From Sva-07 sp963743825 (GTDB taxonomy: Bacteria; Actinomycetota; Acidimicrobiia; Acidimicrobiales; Ilumatobacteraceae): a DNA stretch of 64,000 bases. The notes under the pieces are model-generated. The model saw only the letters and a list, made by a program, of their open reading frames with translations, was not told the origin of the DNA and searched no databases. Of the stretch, positions 34,984 to 42,957 are shown in pieces (the stretch's first letter is position 1; every line of letters starts with the position of its first letter). Made by a program: the position numbers and the translations under genes. The stretch spans positions 62,001-126,000 of the forward strand of contig CAVURC010000011.1 of NCBI GenBank assembly GCA_963743825.1. Direction: 5' to 3'.

Positions 34984-35879
34984 CAGCCGAACCTCCCTGT
35001 CACGTACTGCTCGGTCCGATCGTCGTCGGGCTGGGAGAAGATCTTCTCCGTCGGGTTGTACTCCACGAGCACGCCGGTACGTCGGTCGCTCTCGGGGTTG
35101 ACCTCGGTCGTGAAGAACGCCGTGCGGTCGCTCACGCGGGCCGCCTGCTGCATGTTGTGCGTGACGATGACGATCGTGTACTGCGCCTTGATCTCGCGCG
35201 ATGAGGTCTTCGATGCGAGCCGTCGCGATCGGGTCCAGCGCCGAGCACGGCTCGTCCATCAGGATCACGTCAGGGCCGACCGCCACGGCCCGTGCGATGC
35301 AGAGCCGCTGTTGCTGACCGCCGGACAGGCTGAGCGCCGGACGACTTGAGGCGGTCCTTGACCTCGTCCCACAGTGCGGCGCCGCGCAGCGAGCGTTCCA
35401 CGATCGTCGTCGAGTTCGGCTCGCTTGCGCATCCCGGCCAGCCGCGGGCCGTACGCAACGTTGTCGTAGATCGACTTCGGGAACGGGTTGGGCTTCTGGA
35501 ACACCATGCCGATACGCCGACGCACCTCGGTCGAGTTGACGGCGGGGTCGTACAGGTCGACGCCGTGGTACTTGATGGAACCCTCGACCTTGGCCGTGGG
35601 GATGAAGTCGTTCATCCGGTTGAGGCATCGCAGGATCGTCGTCTTGCCGCACCCGGACGGGCCGATGAAGGCCGTGATCTGGTGCTTGCGGATCTTCAGC
35701 GTGGCGCCGCGGACCGCCCGGAAATCGCCGTACAGCACGCTGACGTCGTTCATGTCGAACACGACCTCAGCATCGAGATCGACGGAGTCGTCGACCTTGG
35801 CGACCGGACGGGTCGTCAGCGACTCCACGGGTTTGGTGGCAACGTCGCCGCCGCCGTCGCTCGTTGTGGTCGGTTCCAT
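34983..35879 (-). CDS. pstB: Phosphate ABC transporter ATPase PstB, three frameshifts
   Basis: ATP-binding subunit of the phosphate importer. Walker A GPSGCGKTTILRCLNRMND, the Q-loop QKPNPFPKSIYDNV, signature SLSGGQQQRLCIARA, Walker B VILMDEPCSALDP and C-terminal EQYVTGRFG are all found, but in three different frames. Breaks lie at about 35405, 35342 and 35195-35200. Each is repaired by adding one CG where CGCG is expected; the corrected length is a multiple of three. ATG 35879 has AGGAG nearby; GTG 35939, overlapping the pstA stop, is possible. Confidence 0.93.
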
Positions 35880-35935
35880 GGTCGGCTCCTGAGGGTATGG
35901 CGGTTCTGATTGTTCGGATGCTGAGGTCGGGTCAG

Positions 35936-36883
35936 TCACTGGCCGACTCGGCTCTTCTCGAACCGGTTGCGCAGGTAGATGGCAAGTGCGTTGAAGGTCA
36001 GCACGAGGAACAACAGCACGAGACCAGCGGCCGCTGCGGCATTCGTCCAGCCGATCTCCTCGCCGGGAACGTCCGGTCGCCCCGACCAGTTGTAGATCAG
36101 CATGGGGATCGCCGTGAACCGACCGGTGAGGGAGGTTTCCGGCAGGAGGCCGGTGACGGCGCCGAGCATGATCAGCGGCGCCGCTTCACCGAGGGCCCGG
36201 GCGAGGGACAGCACGATTCCGGTGAGAATGCCGGGCGCCGCGTAGGGCAGTACGTGGTCCCTCGTGACCTCCCACCGCGACGAACCGACGCCGAAACCTG
36301 CGTCGCGGAGACCGTCGGGCACCGCACGGATCGCTTCCATCGAGGTGATGATGACGATCGGGAGCACGAGCACTGCCATGGTCAGCGCCGCCGAGACCAC
36401 CGACGATCCGCCGGTGATCGGCTTGAGCCAGCCGACGAAGATGATCAGGCCCAACACCCCGTAGATGACCGACGGCACGCCGGCAAGGTTGCGGATGTTC
36501 ACGAGCAGGGCGTTGGTGAACGCGTTCGGTCGTGCGTATTCCTCGAGGTAGATCGCCGCCCCGACACCGACCGGGATGGTCAGCACGACGACGCCGACGC
36601 CGATGATGAACGAACCGTAGAGCCCCGGCCAGATGCCGGTGGTCGCGGGGTTGGAACCGATCGTGGTGGTGAGAAAGGCGCTTCCCTCGCCCGTCACCAC
36701 CGGCATCGCGTCACGAACGACGCGGCCGATCAACACGAACAGGATGAGCAGTGTCGAGATGAGGGTGAAGAGCAGCGCGACCAGCATGACCATGCCGGCA
36801 ACGTCCCGCTTCGACGAGGTCAGCTGTGCAGCAGTGATCTCGCCCGCGGTCTGGCCCGCCTTGCCGGGTGTCATGAGTGCCAT
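35936..36883 (-). CDS. pstA: Phosphate ABC transporter permease PstA
   Basis: A 315-residue membrane permease with six or so helices. The cytoplasmic EAA-like loop (SMEAIRAVPDGLRDAGFGVGSSRWEVTRDHVLPYAAPGILTG region) that contacts PstB is present, as are RALGEAAPLIMLGAVTG and GAAIYLEEYA. Full family length. It follows pstC with a 13-base gap. Confidence 0.95.
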   Translation of the reverse strand: MALMTPGKAGQTAGEITAAQLTSSKRDVAGMVMLVALLFTLISTLLILFVLIGRVVRDAMPVVTGEGSAFLTTTIGSNPATTGIWPGLYGSFIIGVGVVVLTIPVGVGAAIYLEEYARPNAFTNALLVNIRNLAGVPSVIYGVLGLIIFVGWLKPITGGSSVVSAALTMAVLVLPIVIITSMEAIRAVPDGLRDAGFGVGSSRWEVTRDHVLPYAAPGILTGIVLSLARALGEAAPLIMLGAVTGLLPETSLTGRFTAIPMLIYNWSGRPDVPGEEIGWTNAAAAAGLVLLFLVLTFNALAIYLRNRFEKSRVGQ

Positions 36884-36896
36884 GTCAGTGATCCCA

Positions 36897-37817
36897 TCAG
36901 TACTTCTGGCGCACGCGGTTGACGAACTTTGCCCCGACGCTGTTGAGCGCCAGCGTGATCAAGAACAGCAGCAGGCCGACGAAGAACAGCACATCGAACG
37001 CCGGGCCCGCTTTGACCGCATCGGTGCCGCCCGCAGCGTTGGTCATCGCTGCGGTCATCGTGAGACCCGGCGCGAGCACATTCCAACCGGTGTAGGGACC
37101 GGATCCGTCGAAGCCTCCCGCCATCGTTGCGACCATGGTCTCGCCGATGGCCCGCGACACCGAGATGATGAACGCCGCCACGAGCCCCGAGACGGCGGCA
37201 GGAATGACGACTTTGACGACCGTGGTCACCCGCTTGGCGCCGACCCCGTAGCTCGCTTCTCGCAGCGAGCCCGGTACCGCGCTCAACGCATCCTCGCTCA
37301 GCGACGCCATGATCGGGATGACCAGGATGCCGATGCCGAGACCGGCGACCAACATGTTGCGTGACGTGGTCGGGTTGAAGATCGGATCGACGAAGTCGGG
37401 AGCGATGACCTTCAGGGCGAAGAAGCCCACGATCACCGACGGAATGCCGGCAAGCACCTCGATGATCGGCTTGACGACGGAGCGCACACGCCGTGAGGCG
37501 TACTCCGACAGATAGATCGCCGTGCCGAGGCCGAACGGGACTGCAACGAACATCGCCACCGTCCCCATGATGATCGACCCCGTGATGATGGTGCGAAGGT
37601 CGAACCGTTCACGGCGCGGGAACCAGCCGGTATCGGTGAGCAGCGACCAATCCCAGTTGATCCCGACCATGAAGTCGATGGCCCCGTCGATGAGGACGTA
37701 GAGGATCAACAGGCTGATCGCAATGGACAGGATCGCAGCAAGCCCGAACAGCTTGCGCATGAGACGTTCTCGGTTCGCCTGCTTGCGGTTGCCCTGCAGT
37801 TCTTGAATGGTCAGCAT
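36897..37817 (-). CDS. pstC: Phosphate ABC transporter permease PstC
   Basis: A 306-residue permease. The signature loop LREASYGVGAKRVTTVVKVVIPAA and SRAIGETMVATMAGG are conserved, and GTAIYLSEYASRRVRS lies before them. The two permeases form the phosphate channel and share the PstB contacts. It is separated from pstS by a 94-base gap holding a strong hairpin that probably reduces read-through so that PstS is made in excess. Confidence 0.95.
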   Translation of the reverse strand: MLTIQELQGNRKQANRERLMRKLFGLAAILSIAISLLILYVLIDGAIDFMVGINWDWSLLTDTGWFPRRERFDLRTIITGSIIMGTVAMFVAVPFGLGTAIYLSEYASRRVRSVVKPIIEVLAGIPSVIVGFFALKVIAPDFVDPIFNPTTSRNMLVAGLGIGILVIPIMASLSEDALSAVPGSLREASYGVGAKRVTTVVKVVIPAAVSGLVAAFIISVSRAIGETMVATMAGGFDGSGPYTGWNVLAPGLTMTAAMTNAAGGTDAVKAGPAFDVLFFVGLLLFLITLALNSVGAKFVNRVRQKY

Positions 37818-37860
37818 TCGTGCGGAGTCCCTCGGGTCGGATCAGCAGTGTAGGAGCATG

Positions 37861-37897
37861 GCTGATCGGCCGCCAGTAGTGCCGGCGGCCGATCAGC
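37861..37897 (-). terminator. Hairpin between pstS and pstC (partial terminator)
   Basis: Perfect 14-base arms GCTGATCGGCCGCC (37861-37874) and its complement (37884-37897) with a nine-base loop, directly after the pstS stop. No T-run. Probably an mRNA-stabilising or attenuating hairpin giving more PstS than permease. Confidence 0.7.
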
Positions 37898-37911
37898 GGT
37901 GCACACCTTGT

Positions 37912-38997
37912 TCAGCTACCCCAGGCCGAGCGAGCGGCTTCGAGCCGCTCGGCCGGCAGGTCCACGTAGCCGGCTTCGCTCACCTTTGCGATGCCCTCGT
38001 CCGAGAGGTACAGGTCGACGTAGGAGGCCACTGCCGGGTTCTCCTCGGCGTTCGCATTGTTCACGTAGATGAACAGGCTCCGCGAGAACGGGTACGAGCC
38101 GTCGGCGATGGTCTCGGGCGTCGGTGCGACACAACCGTCTCCGGCGTCGACCTCGACGCCCTTGAGACGCTCACCCTCGGCCTGGTAGTAGGCGAAGCCC
38201 ACCCAGCCGAGCGAGGTGTCGGCCGACTCGATGCCTTCGACGATCAGGTTGTCGTTGGCGCTCGAGGAGTAGTCGGCACGCACTTCCTCGGCAGCTCCGC
38301 GCTCTTCGGCAAGGTCGGCGATCGCGAACTCGACGAACGAGTCGTAGGTGCCGCTCTCCTCACCAGGTCCGTAGATCACGAGATCGGCGTCGGGGAACGG
38401 CGTGTTCTGGACGGCACCGACCTCGGTGGCGAGGTCGTTGTTGTCCGCCCACGACGCGGTGCCTTCGGACTCCGGGCCGAGCAGCGAGTAGAGGCCGGGG
38501 ACATCGAGGCAGGTGATCGCGTCGTTGCCAGGGTTGGTGATCACCGACAGGCCGTCGATGGCGACCTCGAGTTCGGTGTACTCGATGCCGGCGTCGGCAC
38601 AGATCGCTGCTTCTTCGTCCTTGATCGCTCGGGAGGCGCCGGTGACGTCGCCCTCGCCGGCGCAGAACTTGGCGAAGCCGTCGCCGGTACCCGGGCCTTC
38701 GACGGTGACCGCGAGGTCGCCACCGGACAGTTCGCCGGCGAGTTCGCCGACGCGGATGGAGATCGGCTCGACCGTCGACGAGCCGGTGACGAACACGCTG
38801 CCACCGGCGAGTTCGGTGTCGCCGCCCTCGGAGGCGGCCTCGGTGCCCTCGGTCATCGCCTCGGTCGTTTCCGACTCGGCCTCGGTGGCCGCAGGAGCTG
38901 CGGTATCCGATGAGGTGTCCTCGTCGCTACCGCAGGCAGCGGCGATGAGGGTCAATGCAAATGCTCCGGCAAGAATGCGGCGCTTGGGAGAGTTCAC
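37912..38997 (-). CDS. pstS: Phosphate-binding lipoprotein PstS
   Basis: Extracytoplasmic phosphate receptor. The signal peptide KRRILAGAFALTLIAAACGS carries the lipobox, followed by an acidic Glu/Thr-rich linker and the ligand fold starting VFVTGSSTVEPIS; GEGDVTGASRAI and GEESGTYDSFVEF are the phosphate-contacting loops. GTG 38997 is chosen because GGAG lies eight bases upstream and the signal peptide then has normal length; ATG 39042 is possible. PHO-box-like repeats lie 115 bases upstream. Confidence 0.93.
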   Translation of the reverse strand: MNSPKRRILAGAFALTLIAAACGSDEDTSSDTAAPAATEAESETTEAMTEGTEAASEGGDTELAGGSVFVTGSSTVEPISIRVGELAGELSGGDLAVTVEGPGTGDGFAKFCAGEGDVTGASRAIKDEEAAICADAGIEYTELEVAIDGLSVITNPGNDAITCLDVPGLYSLLGPESEGTASWADNNDLATEVGAVQNTPFPDADLVIYGPGEESGTYDSFVEFAIADLAEERGAAEEVRADYSSSANDNLIVEGIESADTSLGWVGFAYYQAEGERLKGVEVDAGDGCVAPTPETIADGSYPFSRSLFIYVNNANAEENPAVASYVDLYLSDEGIAKVSEAGYVDLPAERLEAARSAWGS

Positions 38998-39110
38998 GCT
39001 TCCAACTCCGTTCGTGGGTTGTGGGGGGTTCTGATTGGACATGTTCTGTTCATGGACGGGCAACGTCGTGCGACGCTGCTGTGGTTCCGGCGGGCAAGCT
39101 ACGACCGCAA

Positions 39111-39150
39111 GGTGAACTCGAACCTGTGATCAGGTGAACGAGAGGTGAAC
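39111..39150 (-). promoter_or_regulatory. PHO-box-like direct repeats before pstS
   Basis: On the minus strand, three exact GTTCACC units stand at 39150-39144, 39139-39133 and 39117-39111, with a degenerate unit between the last two; spacing is 11 bases throughout. This 11-base GTTCACC repeat is the established form of actinobacterial PhoP/RegX3 sites. It lies upstream of pstS and near the end of ppk1. Confidence 0.85.
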
Positions 39151-39158
39151 AGCAGCCG

Positions 39159-39191
39159 TCGAGGAGGCGAACTGTCCGTCGAACTCCTCGA
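39159..39191 (-). terminator. Possible weak hairpin after ppk1
   Basis: Arms TCGAGGAG (39159-39166) and CTCCTCGA (39184-39191) with a 17-base loop lie just after the ppk1 stop. Short arms and a long loop make it a weak terminator candidate; no T-run. Confidence 0.35.
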
Positions 39192-39212
39192 GATCGACGA
39201 CTCCAGGGCCGC

Positions 39213-41297
39213 TCAGGTGCGACCGGCGAGCTGTTGCTCGACCGTCCAGCGGTACATGCGCTCCTGAGAGTGCGGCTGGAACGAGTTGGTGGCGCCCATG
39301 CGCGTCCACGTGTCGTCGGGCTGCAGTTCCCAGCGAACGACGTCGTCGGCGAGAGCGAACTCGAGGGCCTGATCGAGTGACGCCGTGTGCCGCGCGTGCT
39401 GGATCGGCACCATGACCTCGACGCGTCGATTGAGGTTGCGCGGCATCAGATCGGCCGATCCGATGAGGTAGACCGCGTCGGATGTGGCGTCGGCGAGCCG
39501 TTCGCCGTGCACGACGTTGCCGTGGCCGAACCGGTAGATGCGGCTGTGTTCGAGGTAGCGACCAAGAATGCTGCGTACCCGGATGTTCTCCGACATCCCC
39601 GCGACTCCGGCGCGAAGACAACTGATGCCGCGCACGATCAGGTCGATGCGGGTGCCCGCAGCGCTGGCGGCGTAGAGCGTCTCGATCAGTTCGTCGTCGG
39701 CGATCGAGTTGCACTTCAGGGTGATGTGGCCATCGGGCCCGAACGACGCTTCGTGCTCGATCAGATCGACGAGCTGACGGCGAAGATCTCGAGGGGCGAC
39801 GAGGAGGTTCTGGTAGTCATCGGATCGGCTGTACCCGGTGAGGTGGTTGAAGAGCTGGGCCGCGTCGTCGCCGATGTCGGGAGCACAGGTCAGCACACCG
39901 ATGTCCTCGTACACCCGTGCGGTCTTGGCGTTGTAGTTCCCGGTGCCGATGTGCACGTAGCGCCGAAGCCGGTCGCCGTCGTCGCGAACCACCAGCGCCA
40001 CCTTGCTGTGCGTCTTCAACCCGACCATGCCGTACACCACGTGCGCGCCCGATCGTTCGAGCTGGCGCGCCCACTGGACGTTGTTCGCTTCGTCGAATCG
40101 CGCCTTCAACTCGACGAGCACCGCCACCTGCACACCCCGTTCCGCCGCTCGCATGAGGCTGCGGATGATTCCGCTGTCGCCGCCGGCGCGGTACAGGGTC
40201 ATCTTGATCGACTGGACCTTCGGGTCGTCGGCTGCCTGCGAGATGAACGCCTCGACACTGCTGCTGAAGCTCTCGTAGGGATGGTGGACCATCAGGGCTC
40301 GATGTCGCATGACGTCGAAGATCGGACGGTCCGTCTCCTCGGCGGCGAGGATTCGTCCTGCCGTGACCGGCGGCCAGGGCTCGTCCTTGAGATCCGGCCG
40401 GTCGAGTTCGAGCAGCTGCCACAGACAGCTGAGATCGAGCGGCGATCGATGGAATGTGACGTCGTCCATCGTCAGGTCGAGCTCGCGCACCAGCAGTTCG
40501 AGCACCTCGGCGCCGATGTCGTGCGACACCTCGAGGCGAACGGCCTTGTTGAACCGGCGGCGCCGAAGTTCCATCTCGACGGCTTCGAGGAGATCGTCGG
40601 CCTCCTCCTCCTCGAGCGTGAGGTCGGCATTGCGACTGACACGGAAGGGCGCCCAGTCCTCCACGATCATGCCGACGAAGAGCCGGTCGAGCTTCGCGGC
40701 GATGAGCTGTTCGACGGGCAGGAAGCGACCGGGCGACGGCTCGACGAGTCGCGCGAAGAGCTGGGGCACCTTGAGACGGGCGAAGCGACGATCGCCGGTC
40801 TCGGGATCGGCCACGTTCACCGCGAGCGACAACGCGAGGTCGGAGATGTACGGGAACGGGTGCCCCGGATCGACCGCCAGCGGTGTGAGAACGGGGAACA
40901 CGCGCTCGTCGAACCACAGGTCGAGCACCTCGAGTTCTTCGGCGGTCACATCGGCCCACGAGATGATTTCGACACCGGACGCTCGCAGCTCGGGGACGAG
41001 TTGATCGACGAACACCGAATCGATGCGGTCGATGAGCTCGAGGACGGCGTGGCCGACCTCGGCGAGCGTCTGGGCCGGCGTGCGTCCGTCGGGCGACGTC
41101 CGGTCGATGCCCGCCTCGATCTGATCCTTCAGCGCGGCGACACGAACCTGGAAGAACTCGTCGAGGTTGGTCGCCGTGATCGCGCAGAACTTCGCCCGTT
41201 CCAGCACGGCAATGCCCGGCTCGGCTGCGAGTTGCAGGACACGGTCGTTGAACGCCAGCCAGCTGAGTTCACGATTGAGGAAGCGTTCGTCGGTCAT
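39213..41297 (-). CDS. ppk1: Polyphosphate kinase 1
   Basis: Makes polyphosphate from ATP. A 694-residue protein with NRELSWLAFNDRVLQLA at the start, the middle head domain, and two phospholipase D-like lobes: KTHSKVALVVR carries the likely autophosphorylated His, and GSADLMPRNLNRRVEVMVP closes the protein. YRFGHGNV is also conserved. ATG 41297 precedes the conserved start; the frame is open to 41360. It lies upstream of pstS on the same strand, so PHO boxes separate it from pstS rather than precede it. Confidence 0.95.
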   Translation of the reverse strand: MTDERFLNRELSWLAFNDRVLQLAAEPGIAVLERAKFCAITATNLDEFFQVRVAALKDQIEAGIDRTSPDGRTPAQTLAEVGHAVLELIDRIDSVFVDQLVPELRASGVEIISWADVTAEELEVLDLWFDERVFPVLTPLAVDPGHPFPYISDLALSLAVNVADPETGDRRFARLKVPQLFARLVEPSPGRFLPVEQLIAAKLDRLFVGMIVEDWAPFRVSRNADLTLEEEEADDLLEAVEMELRRRRFNKAVRLEVSHDIGAEVLELLVRELDLTMDDVTFHRSPLDLSCLWQLLELDRPDLKDEPWPPVTAGRILAAEETDRPIFDVMRHRALMVHHPYESFSSSVEAFISQAADDPKVQSIKMTLYRAGGDSGIIRSLMRAAERGVQVAVLVELKARFDEANNVQWARQLERSGAHVVYGMVGLKTHSKVALVVRDDGDRLRRYVHIGTGNYNAKTARVYEDIGVLTCAPDIGDDAAQLFNHLTGYSRSDDYQNLLVAPRDLRRQLVDLIEHEASFGPDGHITLKCNSIADDELIETLYAASAAGTRIDLIVRGISCLRAGVAGMSENIRVRSILGRYLEHSRIYRFGHGNVVHGERLADATSDAVYLIGSADLMPRNLNRRVEVMVPIQHARHTASLDQALEFALADDVVRWELQPDDTWTRMGATNSFQPHSQERMYRWTVEQQLAGRT

Positions 41298-41326
41298 CAC
41301 GGAACCGCCGAGCTGCTCGCGGCCGC

Positions 41327-41593
41327 TCAGACCATGTCCTCGGCGTAGCCGAGATCCCATTCGATGGTGATGAGCTCGCGCTCGGCGTCGCGGACGATGC
41401 GCTCACGGTTGCGGCGGAACTGCGGATCGTCGCGCGGCAGGAGCACCAGTCGGGCCAGCACGCGGGCCCGGAACTCGTCGAGCACCTGACGATCGCCCCA
41501 GTCGCCGTAGACCTCCCAGTGCGGCGCCACCGGCCCGTGGTAGACGATGCGGGCGTGTGCACGCGGGGCCTGGGTCTCGGCGAGGTCGGTCAT
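41327..41593 (-). CDS. Hypothetical small protein (88 residues)
   Basis: A charged 88-residue protein rich in Arg, Asp and Glu, with HGPVAPHWEVYGDWGDRQVLDEFRARVLARLVLLPRDD and a C-terminal NRERIVRDAERELITIEWDLG. No membrane segment or known family. ATG 41593 is chosen; an earlier in-frame start at 41626 is possible. It ends 29 bases before the ppk1 start and may be co-transcribed with it. Function unknown. Confidence 0.6.
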   Translation of the reverse strand: MTDLAETQAPRAHARIVYHGPVAPHWEVYGDWGDRQVLDEFRARVLARLVLLPRDDPQFRRNRERIVRDAERELITIEWDLGYAEDMV

Positions 41594-41829
41594 GGACGAC
41601 GATGCTACCGGACCGAGGTTTGACACGAAGGTCTGACCCGAACGGTGCTGGCATTTGCATTACGGATGCGTTACGATTTGACTCCAACATCGCAACATTG
41701 CGTCGCGGCACGAAAATTCCCGGACGTGCGGGAACCGTTCGTGCCGTCGCAACGTCCAAGAGACAACGCCCACCACAGCCAACACGACGACCAGGACCCC
41801 CCGTCCACTGGTCGGAGAAAGGTTTCCCG

Positions 41830-42174
41830 ATGATCAACCGCAAGCGCAGCTCCACCGTCAACCCGACCGGCACCTCGACCATCGACGTCACCGTCGAACG
41901 GCCGGCCGAACTCGGCAACGCGCCGCACGACCCCGATTCGATGACCGCGTGGATGGCCGAGGGCAACTGCCGGTTGCATCCGCCGGCGACCTTCTTCCCG
42001 AGCGACGGTGTCGGTGTCGATCGGGCCCGCAAGATCTGTCGCGACTGTCCGGTCGCCAACACGTGCTTGGAGTTCGCCCTCGAGGAGCGGATCGACCACG
42101 GCGTGTGGGGTGGCTGCAGCGAGCGCGAGCGCCGGCGAATTCTCAAGCGTCGTCGCGTCGAAGCGAACGCCTGA
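41830..42174 (+). CDS. WhiB-family Fe-S transcription factor
   Basis: A 114-residue WhiB-like protein. The four cluster cysteines are in GNCRL, ICRDC and TCLEF, followed by the GVWGG turn and the basic ERERRRILKRRRVEA tail. WhiB proteins bind a 4Fe-4S cluster and usually act through the principal sigma factor. A good GGAGAAAGG precedes the ATG. The 236 bases before it carry no gene and may be a promoter region; I could not fix a -10/-35 pair with confidence. It converges on the tatA gene. Confidence 0.92.
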   Translation: MINRKRSSTVNPTGTSTIDVTVERPAELGNAPHDPDSMTAWMAEGNCRLHPPATFFPSDGVGVDRARKICRDCPVANTCLEFALEERIDHGVWGGCSERERRRILKRRRVEANA

Positions 42175-42220
42175 CTTTCTCGTCGCCGGTCACTCGACGC
42201 GACCGACGCTGACGCCGTCG

Positions 42221-42446
42221 CTACTGCTGCGGTGCGGCAGGTGGTGGCGGGGGTGGCGGAGGAGGTGTCACCGACGACGGCTGCGGCCGCAGGCTGGTCG
42301 GTCGGGGCAGCTGCGCCTTCGCCCACGCCCTCCTTGAATTCCTTTTGCGCCTTGCCGAGGTTCTTGGCGAGCTTGGGCAGCTGCGAGCCGCCGAAGAGCA
42401 CCAGGACGACGACCAGGATGATGATCAACTCGGGGCCACCAGGCAT
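42221..42446 (-). CDS. tatA: Sec-independent translocase subunit TatA, probably frameshifted
   Basis: A small Tat pore subunit: one helix (PELIIILVVVLVLFGG), the SQLPKLAKNLGKAQKEFKEG hinge and amphipathic helix, then a variable tail. Read as given, the frame runs on past the next gene. Adding CG at CCCCGACC (about 42303, minus strand) instead gives a normal Pro-rich tail (SVTPPPP...AAPQQ) ending at 42221. The latter is more typical of TatA, so a frameshift is inferred. The tail is the least certain part. Confidence 0.78.
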
Positions 42447-42498
42447 GCCGCCACGCTACCCCACGAAGTCCGTTGCCAGGGATCACCCGGCGAATTCG

Positions 42499-42798
42499 TC
42501 AGGCGCCGATGGTGCTGCGGGCAACCTGGGCACGCTGGCGACGGATGCGCCGACGTTCCCGCTCGGACAATCCTCCCCAGATCCCGAACTTCTCACCGTT
42601 CTGGAGTGCGAACTCCAAGCAGTCGTGACGCACCTCGCAACCTCGACAGACCTCCTTGGCCTCACGGGTCGATGCACCACGTTCGGGAAAGAAGAGATCG
42701 GGGTCGACACCCAGGCAGTTGGCGTAATCGTGCCAATCGGGATCGGGTTCGACCGGAGTGGCGCTGACCGTGATGCTGGATGTGGTGATGAACTGCAT
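42499..42798 (-). CDS. WhiB-family Fe-S transcription factor (second)
   Basis: A 99-residue WhiB-like protein with cluster cysteines in ANCLG, VCRGC and DCLEF, the FGIWGG turn and the basic SERERRRIRRQRAQ tail. ATG 42798 follows GGAGG with a seven-base spacing. The frame extends upstream to 42921 but lacks WhiB features there. Two WhiB genes and tatA within 1 kb is notable; the two WhiB proteins differ and are not recent duplicates by eye. Confidence 0.92.
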   Translation of the reverse strand: MQFITTSSITVSATPVEPDPDWHDYANCLGVDPDLFFPERGASTREAKEVCRGCEVRHDCLEFALQNGEKFGIWGGLSERERRRIRRQRAQVARSTIGA

Positions 42799-42936
42799 GT
42801 GAGGACCTCCTGCAGGCCCGTGGGCGACGAGTTGGGCGCAATCACCCGCCCCCAAACGAATGATCGACAGCGATGTAATTACAGTGTCGTCATTCTGCCA
42901 TAGCACACGCAGATTTCGCAAGGGGGGATTTCAGGA

Positions 42937-42957
42937 ATTCGCGCGCAACGCGCGAAT
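42937..42957 (-). terminator. Hairpin overlapping the VWA gene stop
   Basis: Perfect nine-base arms ATTCGCGCG (42937-42945) and CGCGCGAAT (42949-42957) with loop CAA. The arm touches the stop codon of the VWA gene and the following region holds the whiB promoter. Confidence 0.6.

Noticed and set aside
35180..35420. Programmed ribosomal frameshifting in pstB
   Set aside because: Three shifts in one gene, none with a slippery heptamer, and the same CGCG context as in unrelated genes; a sequence error is simpler.
41640..41700. Promoter TTGCAT/TACGAT before the first whiB
   Set aside because: The spacing between the two boxes is only 11 bases; no consistent -35 was found for the TACGAT.
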